A stretch of DNA of 35,462 bases, from IMG/VR virus record IMGVR_UViG_3300035179_000039, positions 1 through 35,462 of that record, one strand, 5' to 3'. Shown piece after piece: positions 27,130-33,668 of the stretch. Every line of letters begins with the position of its first letter. The stretch's first letter is position 1. The position numbers and the translations under genes are program-made. The notes beneath the pieces are model-generated. The model did no database searches, had not been told where the DNA came from, and saw only the letters and a program-made list of their open reading frames with translations. The DNA is from a virus.

Positions 27130-28671
27130 ATGGATCCACAACTAACCGCGCTTTTGATTGAACTGTGCGCAGGTATCTTGGGCGGAGTCGCCTACATGAT
27201 CCTGCCGCCTGAAAGCCACGATGTGCTCACCGACGCAAAACAGTGGTTGCGCCACCTGTTCGCAGGCGGCCTAGTCGGCCTGCTCGCCTACCTGAGCGGC
27301 GTCAAACCTGATCTAGTCTCTCTCGCTGGCATCATCGGATCTGGCTACTGGGGCATCGACGTGATCAAGTATGCGTTTAACCACTTCCGGCCGAAAGAAG
27401 GCTTGTCGCAGAAGGAACTTGAGCAGCTTGACCCGACCACGCAGCTAGCCATCAAAAACCTTGAAGAAGCCACCCGAAAAGACTTCAGCAAGCACCCCGT
27501 CAAGTTGGGCGACAAAGAGTTCGAGAAGAATGAAGGCGACCGCCTCACAAGCCTCAACGCCGGCCTATTCGGATCCGTGTGGCCCGCCCGAGGCGTCACT
27601 CGAGCGGAACAGTACGAGCACATGGTGCAGGGCACACCGCTTGGCAAGAAGCTGGTTCGCATCTTCAGCAAAAAGCCGCCAGTCGCCCCTTTGTTCACAG
27701 ACTTGCCGACACTGCAAATCAAAGGACGCGTTCTTCCAGAAGAAATACAGATCCTCACGATTCCTGACGGCGACTGGGGCGACACTGCATGCCGCTTCGG
27801 CCAATACTGGAACAAGAAGATGATAGGCGAATACGCTAGGCAGCTTGGATTCTCAGTCGTAGAGCTTGATGGCGACCAAGCGAAGCGAACTCAGTTTGAA
27901 GCAGCCACCGCTGCCACCTCGCTAGTCCGAGGAATAGAAGGTACCGGCCACGGAGACTCCACAAGGTACACGGGATACCGACAAGATGTGCTACTTGAAC
28001 CTGTGAACTACGGCAACATGAGAAACCGGATCGGCAGCTTCCTCAGCTGCCAGTTCGGCGACTCTTTCCAGCAGCGCCTCAGCCAAGGAGAGCTCGCAGA
28101 GCACTCTTACATAGAGGACTTTGTGTTCAGCATCGACAACGAAGATCCGACCATGGACTCGCACAGCAAGTACTTTTTCTGTCCGCACAGCGACTACTTC
28201 CGAGCGCTCTTGGAAGGGCTGCTGCACGGCCCCGCCACCGTAGCCTGCATCACGTCATGGAACACTTGGCTTAGCAAGGCGCCGTACACCATCCAGTACT
28301 ACATGCAGTGGGACATTGATGCGCAGCAGTTTCCGGGAGACGATGCCGCAGGCCTAGGCGGATCACCCGCTGAGAAAGTTGACAAGGTAGAATTCTATCT
28401 AGACGACGCTTTGGCGGACACAAAGACGCAGCCCAAGACCGGCAACCTGTACGAGTCCATTCAGACCCTTGAACCCGGAACCTACACATGGTGGAGCGTG
28501 CCCTACTACAAAGGCGTGCGCGGACAGGAGAGTGCACACATCACGTTCGAAGTTGAAGAAAGCTCAACAGATACATCGAAAGCTATCGCAGTGAGCCCCA
28601 AGCAAGGAGACAAAGTGCCCGCCGGACCCGTTCCCCTGCAAGCAGAGGCCGTGATCGTAAAACAAACATAG
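27130..28671 (+). CDS. Membrane-anchored caspase-like (clan CD) protease with Ig-like C-terminus
   Basis: A 513-residue protein. Residues 1-85 contain two or three membrane segments (LIELCAGILGGVAYMIL, HLFAGGLVGLLAYLSG, LAGIIGSGYWGIDVIKYA). Residues about 200-380 look like a caspase/gingipain (C25)-type fold: a Rossmann-like start (ILTIPDGDWGDTACRFG), GIEGTGHGDSTRY with the candidate catalytic His274, and GSFLSCQFGDSF with the candidate nucleophile Cys307. The last 150 residues form a beta-sandwich (KVEFYLDDALADTK, SIQTLEPGTYTWWSVPYYKG) and a second Ig-like start. It may open the host cell envelope or S-layer at exit, or act in the virion at entry. It carries copy B of the 28-bp inverted repeat. 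Confidence 0.7.
   Translation: MDPQLTALLIELCAGILGGVAYMILPPESHDVLTDAKQWLRHLFAGGLVGLLAYLSGVKPDLVSLAGIIGSGYWGIDVIKYAFNHFRPKEGLSQKELEQLDPTTQLAIKNLEEATRKDFSKHPVKLGDKEFEKNEGDRLTSLNAGLFGSVWPARGVTRAEQYEHMVQGTPLGKKLVRIFSKKPPVAPLFTDLPTLQIKGRVLPEEIQILTIPDGDWGDTACRFGQYWNKKMIGEYARQLGFSVVELDGDQAKRTQFEAATAATSLVRGIEGTGHGDSTRYTGYRQDVLLEPVNYGNMRNRIGSFLSCQFGDSFQQRLSQGELAEHSYIEDFVFSIDNEDPTMDSHSKYFFCPHSDYFRALLEGLLHGPATVACITSWNTWLSKAPYTIQYYMQWDIDAQQFPGDDAAGLGGSPAEKVDKVEFYLDDALADTKTQPKTGNLYESIQTLEPGTYTWWSVPYYKGVRGQESAHITFEVEESSTDTSKAIAVSPKQGDKVPAGPVPLQAEAVIVKQT
27698..27725. repeat. 28-bp inverted repeat, copy B
   Basis: An exact reverse complement of 20485-20512. Here it is coding, for about residues 190-199 of the caspase-like protein (TDLPTLQIKG). 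Confidence 0.85.
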
Positions 28672-28691
28672 CCTCGGCATGGGACCGGATC

Positions 28692-28928
28692 TTGACTGTT
28701 GACCCTGACGTTAGATCACTGCCCGACCGAGAGCTTCTAATCCTCGTCGCAGAGAGAGTGCGCACCCTCAGCGAACAGATCAAGCCCATGTGCGACAGCT
28801 ACCCCCGCTACCAGGAGCGCGTCGACACGCACATAGAGAACCACCGCACCAACACTGCCACCATCCTTGTAATCGCAGGGATTATAGCCACCCTCATCGC
28901 AGCCATAGTCCCAAGGTTCGTGAAATGA
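28692..28928 (+). CDS. Holin-like small membrane protein
   Basis: 78 residues from TTG 28692. A soluble helix (LVAERVRTLSEQIKPMCDSY) and a charged hinge (RVDTHIENHRTNTA) precede one membrane segment (TILVIAGIIATLIAAIVPRF) with a basic end. The same plan is found in XhlA-type holin partners. Directly behind the membrane protease, it may form a lysis unit with it. Confidence 0.65.
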   Translation: MTVDPDVRSLPDRELLILVAERVRTLSEQIKPMCDSYPRYQERVDTHIENHRTNTATILVIAGIIATLIAAIVPRFVK

Positions 28929-29278
28929 CTGAGGAAGGGCCGCTCTGGCGTCCAGGCTCCCGCGCCCGACAAGCACTAGGTCTCCCCACCAGCTACACTC
29001 GCACCTCTGAGCTTACACCTAAAGCTGTACCTCTTCCGGCGATAACCCCCCTCTGCTACTTCTGCGGAAACACACTCACCGAAGAGACACGCTGCACCTG
29101 CGATGCTTGCCCCAAAAAACACTGCACCGCTTGTCACACTCTCCTAGAACGAAAAGGCTGGCTACACCTATCAGAGAAAGCGCTTCACGAATCAATCACG
29201 CTGGAGACTCGTCAACAGATCGGTTTGATCACCTACTTCTTCTCACACATGACCTTGGTTTCGGAGATGTTTGGATAA
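28925..29278 (+). CDS. Zinc-binding protein
   Basis: A 117-residue protein, ATGA-coupled to the holin-like gene. Proline-rich start, then PLCYFCGNTLTEETRCTCDA and CPKKHCTACHTLLERKGWLH: eight cysteines in CxxC/CxC spacing make two zinc sites. The end is helical (ESITLETRQQIGLITYFFSH). Function unknown. Confidence 0.65.
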   Translation: MTEEGPLWRPGSRARQALGLPTSYTRTSELTPKAVPLPAITPLCYFCGNTLTEETRCTCDACPKKHCTACHTLLERKGWLHLSEKALHESITLETRQQIGLITYFFSHMTLVSEMFG

Positions 29279-29304
29279 CGCAATATACAGCTTCACTAAG
29301 CCAT

Positions 29305-29412
29305 GTGCAGCAGCTTCTCACCCTCTTCGCCCTGCGCTGCCTCATCCACGGTCAGCCCCTGCTACTCCAGCGCCGAGACGGCTCCATGCTCTTCTGGTGC
29401 GGCTGCTCATGA
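29305..29412 (+). CDS. 35-residue Leu-rich peptide
   Basis: GTG 29305: VQQLLTLFALRCLIHGQPLL then LQRRDGSMLFWCGCS. A hydrophobic helix followed by a beta hairpin and CGC. Its stop overlaps the next ATG. A longer frame is open upstream through the preceding gene, so the start is uncertain. Confidence 0.4.
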   Translation: MQQLLTLFALRCLIHGQPLLLQRRDGSMLFWCGCS

Positions 29413-29576
29413 CAAACTCCCCGCACCATCCCCTGAGTTGGTGGGACCCCAAGGACGGTCCTATCAGCTTCATCCACTTTCTAGGCTGGAAGACGAGCCG
29501 ACTAGACAAACCTGTCGAAACCCGTAAAGCACAGCCTTCATATCCCCAAAGCAAGGAAGAACCCCCCCATGTCTAA
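29409..29576 (+). CDS. 55-residue hypothetical protein
   Basis: MTNSPHHPLSWWDPKDGPIS then FIHFLGWKTSRLDKPVETRK; a Pro/Lys-rich tail. Starts in an ATGA overlap and overlaps the following gene by 8 bases. No family recognised. Confidence 0.55.
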   Translation: MTNSPHHPLSWWDPKDGPISFIHFLGWKTSRLDKPVETRKAQPSYPQSKEEPPHV

Positions 29577-29787
29577 CGCTCCCCCTGAAACAAACCTGCC
29601 CAACATAGAGCGGTCAAAGCGACGCATATTCGACCAATACACCGTCCTAAGAGTGTCAACGCAGAACCTGGGAGAAGCAATCGTAGCATACATCCAAGAC
29701 GTCGAACGCCGACAAGCCCTACTCACCCTCAAAGAAAAAGACAAGAAGCCAAGCCCCCCAAAGGAAGCCCCCCATGACAAAGAATGA
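29569..29787 (+). CDS. 72-residue helical protein preceding the terminase
   Basis: PNIERSKRRIFDQYTVLRVS and TQNLGEAIVAYIQDVERRQA are helices, followed by a Lys/Pro-rich tail. It overlaps the terminase small subunit by 14 bases. The coding strand here and in the next 150 bases is unusually rich in C and A, with runs of CCC. Confidence 0.6.
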   Translation: MSNAPPETNLPNIERSKRRIFDQYTVLRVSTQNLGEAIVAYIQDVERRQALLTLKEKDKKPSPPKEAPHDKE

Positions 29788-30364
29788 CGCACCCCCGACA
29801 AAAACCCCCACAAAAGATGACGGCAAAAAAACCACCCCGCCACTCCGAACCAGACAAGACAGAGCCTACCGAGCCTGGCAACTCCACCTCACAGGCACCC
29901 CCGCCCACATCATAACCCAAAACCTCAAAACCCTAGGCTTCAAATGCAGCCAACGAACCATAGAACGCGACCTCTCCGACATGCGAGCCAAACGCCAAAT
30001 CGATCAGGCTACGAAACCCGACCTGTACAAGCGTGACCTGGCTCAAAGCGTGGACGAAAAGAAAGGCCTGTTCAAGAAGCTGCAGGAAATTGTTGAGAAG
30101 CCTGCGCGGTTCGATGAGGAAGGCAACGAAGAGGACCGAAGCTTTGTGCAGGTCCACGCAATCAGAGCGGCCACGGTGCTCTCTCGGGATCTGGACCGCC
30201 TGTACGGATTAGACCTGTCAGCCGTGAGGATGAAACTAGATGAGCATGAGGCAGCAATCGCAAGTCTCCAACAGGCTCTTGCAGCAAGAAAAGGACCTGC
30301 AGCAAATCAAGGAGCAGATAGCGCGAAGCCAAGCTCTGGAAGCCCTGCACCAGGACCCAGTTGA
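29774..30364 (+). CDS. terS: Terminase small subunit
   Basis: A 196-residue protein. After a Pro/Lys-rich start, residues about 35-75 form a helix-turn-helix (RAYRAWQLHLTGTPAHIITQ, then LGFKCSQRTIERDLSDMRAK) that would recognise the packaging site. A central coiled region (YKRDLAQSVDEKKGLFKKLQ, VHAIRAATVLSRDLDRLYGL) fits oligomerisation, and the C-terminus, rich in Ala, Pro and Ser, would contact the large subunit. It overlaps the large-subunit gene by 125 bases. Confidence 0.8.
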   Translation: MTKNDAPPTKTPTKDDGKKTTPPLRTRQDRAYRAWQLHLTGTPAHIITQNLKTLGFKCSQRTIERDLSDMRAKRQIDQATKPDLYKRDLAQSVDEKKGLFKKLQEIVEKPARFDEEGNEEDRSFVQVHAIRAATVLSRDLDRLYGLDLSAVRMKLDEHEAAIASLQQALAARKGPAANQGADSAKPSSGSPAPGPS

Positions 30365-31856
30365 GTGGGCCCTGCGCTGCCGCATCCTGAAAGGCGCAGC
30401 GTTCACCTTCCAAGACCGCGACTATCTCCTGCCGATCTACCGGGATCCGCACCGGCGAGTAGTGGTGGCCAAAGCCCGGCAGATGGAGATGACGGAGTGG
30501 ATCGTGAACTGGCTGCTCTACCAGCTGACCACGAACCCCAACACCACGGCGATCTACACGGCTCCCAGAATGGATCAGGTCAGCCGCTTCAGTCGAGACA
30601 GGCTCAGAAAAGCGATCTGGGACAGCCCCGTGCTCAGGCATGTGGTGATTGAGTCTAAGGACGTGGAAGGGCAACCGGCCATCAGCCGCATACCCTTCGA
30701 CAACGGCTCCCTCTGCTACATGTACTCAGGCTGGGGAGACTTCAGCGCCATAAGAAACATACCGGCAGACTTCGCAGCCGTAGATGAAGCCCAAGACGTT
30801 TCAAGCGAAGCCTTACCAGTCCTGACAGAAACTATGGCTCACAGCAGCTTCGGCCGCATGGTCATAGTGGGCACATCTTCAGACGCAGGCTCACAGTTCG
30901 ACCAGCGCTGGCAGGAAAGCGACATGAAGGAATGGGACTCAGACGCTAAGGCGTGGGTTCCTCAAAAACCCCAAAACCGCAGCTACAGCGGCTACCACAT
31001 GACGCAGGAGATGGCCGTGTGGATCACAAAGCTGCCGCCCGAAGACGTCAACAGCATTCCCTACAAGCGTGCGCACTACTTGCCCCGCCTCTTCCAAAAT
31101 GAAGTGCTCGGCCTGTTCTACCGAGGCTTAAGGAAACCTTTGATCACGCAGGACCTGATGGAGTGCCGAGACTTTGAGTCAACCATGTTCCAAGCCCTCA
31201 ACGCGCCCTATGTCTCGTATGCCGGGATCGACTGGGGCGGCGGAGAATTCTCCTTCACCCTGATCTGGATCATGGCGATGGACGAGCTGGATCGATGGCG
31301 CCTGCTCTATGTGCACAAGTTTGACGAGCGCGACCCAATGAAACAGGTCGCCACGATCGGCAACCTGATCAACCTGTTCAACGTCAAGCAGGCCGTAGCT
31401 GACATGGGTTATGGCGCTGTGCAAGTCTCGGAGCTGCAGAAGAAGTTCGCGGATCGGGTCTTGGGCTGCCACTACATCAGGCGCCCCGAGCTCCCGCTCG
31501 AAATGAAGCACCGGGACGAAGCTGGAGAAAGAATCGCCCAAATGATCCTGCTCGCAGACCGCAGCTTCTGGATCGAAACCGCTCTGGACGTGATCAAACG
31601 CACCGGCCCAGACGGCAAACCTACGCCTCGCCTAGTCCTGCCATGGCAGCGGCCGGAAGAAGTGGAGTGGCTCATCGACCACTTCACGTGCCTAGAAATG
31701 GAAGAGCAGGAAACCGTCGCCGGCAAGAAATATCACCACTACACGCATCCGGAAGGCCAACCGGACGACGCTTATCATTCATTCGTTTATGCTCTGATTG
31801 CATACCACGCCAGGAAGATGGGTCATGAGCTAGGCGTGGTGGATCTGTTCGGATAG
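30240..31856 (+). CDS. terL: Terminase large subunit
   Basis: A 538-residue protein. The ATPase has a deviant Walker A (VVVAKARQMEMTEW, about residues 74-87), Walker B FAAVDEAQDV (residues 178-187, Asp182-Glu183) and a coupling motif MVIVGTSS. The nuclease half has VSYAGIDWGGGEF (Asp331), AVADMGYGA (Asp388) and QPDDAYHSFVYALIA near the end, the acidic triad of RNase H-like terminase nucleases. The Walker A lacks the usual GK(T/S), as in a subset of RQ-x-E terminases. ATG 30240 overlaps the small subunit by 125 bases; the conserved-looking part begins near residue 35. Confidence 0.92.
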   Translation: MSMRQQSQVSNRLLQQEKDLQQIKEQIARSQALEALHQDPVEWALRCRILKGAAFTFQDRDYLLPIYRDPHRRVVVAKARQMEMTEWIVNWLLYQLTTNPNTTAIYTAPRMDQVSRFSRDRLRKAIWDSPVLRHVVIESKDVEGQPAISRIPFDNGSLCYMYSGWGDFSAIRNIPADFAAVDEAQDVSSEALPVLTETMAHSSFGRMVIVGTSSDAGSQFDQRWQESDMKEWDSDAKAWVPQKPQNRSYSGYHMTQEMAVWITKLPPEDVNSIPYKRAHYLPRLFQNEVLGLFYRGLRKPLITQDLMECRDFESTMFQALNAPYVSYAGIDWGGGEFSFTLIWIMAMDELDRWRLLYVHKFDERDPMKQVATIGNLINLFNVKQAVADMGYGAVQVSELQKKFADRVLGCHYIRRPELPLEMKHRDEAGERIAQMILLADRSFWIETALDVIKRTGPDGKPTPRLVLPWQRPEEVEWLIDHFTCLEMEEQETVAGKKYHHYTHPEGQPDDAYHSFVYALIAYHARKMGHELGVVDLFG

Positions 31857-31868
31857 AGAGGTGAGAAA

Positions 31869-31985
31869 ATGCACTTGATCTTGGATATGGTTGTTGGCTA
31901 TGCGCTTGTGCGAATCCTGCCTGCGTTGCTGATCTTGGGCGCCTACGAGCTGATTCGACGCGTTCTCACACAGAGAGGTAGATGA
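31869..31985 (+). CDS. 38-residue single-pass membrane peptide
   Basis: Preceded by an excellent GAGGTGA. MHLILDMVVGYALVRILPAL then LILGAYELIRRVLTQRGR: one membrane helix and a basic end. Its stop overlaps the next ATG. Confidence 0.65.
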   Translation: MHLILDMVVGYALVRILPALLILGAYELIRRVLTQRGR

Positions 31986-32278
31986 AAGTAATGGACGAAT
32001 ATCAACCTGGAGATGTCGACAAACTGTACGACTACCACCGAAGGCGCAGCTGGCATCAAAAGCTCCTAGAAGAACACAACCGAAACCGAATCATCGAAGC
32101 ATGCTTCTGGATCGGGCTCGTCATGATGATCTGGGACTTCTGGGAAGAAGTCCTGCACCTACATGAGCCGCTCTACTGCTTGCTCAGCCCCACCGGGCTG
32201 CCGGGCCTACACCACTTCTGGTACGGCGCCATCCTTGTGGCAGTCGCATGGTTCCTCTACGGCTGGCGAAAGAAATGA
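31982..32278 (+). CDS. Two-span membrane protein
   Basis: 98 residues, MKVMDEY start in an ATGA overlap. Charged helix (KLYDYHRRRSWHQKLLEEHN), membrane segment CFWIGLVMMIWDFW, and a second one FWYGAILVAVAWFLYGW followed by RKK. Basic end suggests a cytoplasmic tail. A holin or membrane-remodelling role is possible but unsupported. Confidence 0.65.
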   Translation: MKVMDEYQPGDVDKLYDYHRRRSWHQKLLEEHNRNRIIEACFWIGLVMMIWDFWEEVLHLHEPLYCLLSPTGLPGLHHFWYGAILVAVAWFLYGWRKK

Positions 32279-32526
32279 ACAAATATATGCCGGATCATGG
32301 CCCCCCTACCCGAGTGGCTGAGCAACCAATCCCAAAGAGTCTGATCTGCGATCGATGCAAGAAACCGTTCCTGCCCGAAAAGCACTATCAACCCACAAAA
32401 TCATCCTGCTACATAGGCACACGGGCACTCAAGCATCTTATCGTAACGGAGCATCTTTGCTCTGACTGCCGAGCCAAGCAACCCTACTGGCGCTTCAATG
32501 TTCCTGAAAAGATGATGGTTCGATGA
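32275..32526 (+). CDS. Zinc-finger protein
   Basis: An 84-residue protein from ATG 32275 in an ATGA overlap. LICDRCKKPFLPEKHYQPTK, then EHLCSDCRAKQPYWRF: a CxxC pair on each side of about 35 residues. Followed, again by ATGA, by the next zinc-ribbon gene. Confidence 0.7.
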   Translation: MNKYMPDHGPPTRVAEQPIPKSLICDRCKKPFLPEKHYQPTKSSCYIGTRALKHLIVTEHLCSDCRAKQPYWRFNVPEKMMVR

Positions 32527-32639
32527 GCGAGCAGGAATGCGAAGCCTGCGGCGACCCCATCCCTGAAGGAGAAGACGAATACATAGATGGCAAGGGTCCT
32601 TACTGCTACCACTGCTGGAAGAAAAGGCGAACAGACTGA
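32523..32639 (+). CDS. 38-residue zinc ribbon
   Basis: MSEQECEACGDPIPEGEDEY then GPYCYHCWKKRRTD: CxxC and CxxC joined by an acidic loop. ATGA overlap with the preceding gene; its stop overlaps the CTG start proposed for the next. Confidence 0.7.
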   Translation: MSEQECEACGDPIPEGEDEYIDGKGPYCYHCWKKRRTD

Positions 32640-32752
32640 AAAGCAGAGCGACAGAGAGATGTGTTCGCTGCGGCAAACCCCGAGGACGCAAGCTGCTGCT
32701 CTGCAAAGCCTGCGCCCGAGAAGACATGGAGCGAATGAAACGTGAGCGTTGA
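32636..32752 (+). CDS. 38-residue zinc ribbon with a probable CTG start
   Basis: The frame reads (M)KSRATERCVRCGKPRGRK then LLLCKACAREDMERMKRER, a clean CxxC...CxxC ribbon. No ATG, GTG or TTG precedes it in frame; CTG 32636 overlaps the upstream stop as CTGA, mirroring the ATGA junctions of its neighbours. Its own stop overlaps the GTG start of the next gene. Confidence 0.6.
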   Translation: MKSRATERCVRCGKPRGRKLLLCKACAREDMERMKRER

Positions 32753-33035
32753 AGATCCTAAGCTGCCGGCCAAAGTCACATCGGCACCCCTCGCCGAAAC
32801 CTCAGCCAAGAAGCGACGCGGCCGCCTGCTCATGTCAAGCCTCGCCTGCCCCCGCTGCCACAAGCTAGGCACCACCTACCGGATCCCAGAGCAGCTCGAC
32901 ATGGGTCCCTGGAAGCTGGACCTGCCTTTCTTCGAGTGCTCAGGCTGCGCCATGAAGTGGTACGACTACACGGAAATGCTGGCGTACATCCTTGCCAGAA
33001 ATGAATCCGACCGAATGACGAGGAAGCCCACTTAG
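32742..33035 (+). CDS. Zinc-ribbon protein
   Basis: A 97-residue protein from GTG 32742. Disordered basic start, then SLACPRCHKLGTTYRIPEQL and FFECSGCAMKWYDYTEMLAY, a zinc ribbon with a C-terminal helix. Its stop TAG shares bases with the stop of the convergent HNH gene. Confidence 0.7.
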   Translation: MSVEDPKLPAKVTSAPLAETSAKKRRGRLLMSSLACPRCHKLGTTYRIPEQLDMGPWKLDLPFFECSGCAMKWYDYTEMLAYILARNESDRMTRKPT

Positions 33036-33475
33036 ATGCGCCAATTCTTGTTGTTGATGATGAGAAAAATTTGGTGTTGACTGACCCCGAACTGCTTCGC
33101 TAACTTGCGTTGGCTCCCAATAATAGGATAACTTGCTCGAATTTCATTCACTTCCTTCCAAGTCAGCTTTGCCTGACCATGCTCTTCTCCCTTCAAGAAG
33201 ACACCGCGTCCTTTATTGATCATATCCCGCATATTGTCGATATGTTTACCGAGGAACAGGTGTGCAGGATTCACACAGCGTTTGTTGTCGCAATGATGCA
33301 GAACATCCATGCCTTGAGGGATCGCGCTGAAAATCAGTTCGTAAGCGACTCGATGAGCATATTCGGGGCCGCCATTACGCCAAAACCAGCCATAGCCACC
33401 GCCCGCTGTGCATCCTAACCAAAACCAACAATCAGGTGTTTTCTTGACTTTTGACCAAAATCGTTTCATAATCAT
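33032..33475 (-). CDS. HNH homing endonuclease
   Basis: A 147-residue protein, minus strand (ATG 33475; ATG 33469 gives the more usual MKRFWSK start). DCWFWLGCTAGGGYG and YAHRVAYELIFSAIPQGM lead to VLHHCDNKRCVNPAHLFLG, the HNH_3 catalytic motif, then IDNMRDMINKGRG and a helix-turn-helix (GSQRKLAKQFGVSQHQIFLI) for DNA recognition. This is the phage-type free-standing homing nuclease. It is visibly richer in A and T than the flanking genes and is the only minus-strand gene within a plus-strand operon, both signs of acquisition. Confidence 0.9.
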   Translation of the reverse strand: MIMKRFWSKVKKTPDCWFWLGCTAGGGYGWFWRNGGPEYAHRVAYELIFSAIPQGMDVLHHCDNKRCVNPAHLFLGKHIDNMRDMINKGRGVFLKGEEHGQAKLTWKEVNEIRASYPIIGSQRKLAKQFGVSQHQIFLIINNKNWRI

Positions 33476-33642
33476 GATGGGTACAGCATATCAAATAAGC
33501 CTTTGGCGAGAAACGAGGCGGACCGAAGAACTCAAACCTCGCCTCAACCTTCATAGTTACGCAGGCATCCCCGAATCGTCTGAAGCTCTGGCGATTCCCT
33601 GTCTGAGATTATAGCTCATCTCGGCAGTCGCCAAACGGGAAA

Positions 33643-33664
33643 GATGCCTGCGCTCAAGCTGATC
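33643..33664 (+). repeat. 22-bp direct repeat, copy upstream of fibre-like gene
   Basis: Exact copy of portal bases 1910-1931. Here it opens a ten-codon frame (ATG 33644, MPALKLINNE) that runs into the next start region; the reading frame is the same as in the portal. Confidence 0.85.
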
Positions 33665-33668
33665 AACA

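Noticed and set aside
33477-33614. 45-codon plus-strand frame upstream of the fibre-like gene
   Set aside because: No ribosome site and no protein-like pattern; it may be a remnant beside the HNH gene. Apart from the 22-bp repeat I see nothing firm in 33476-33668.
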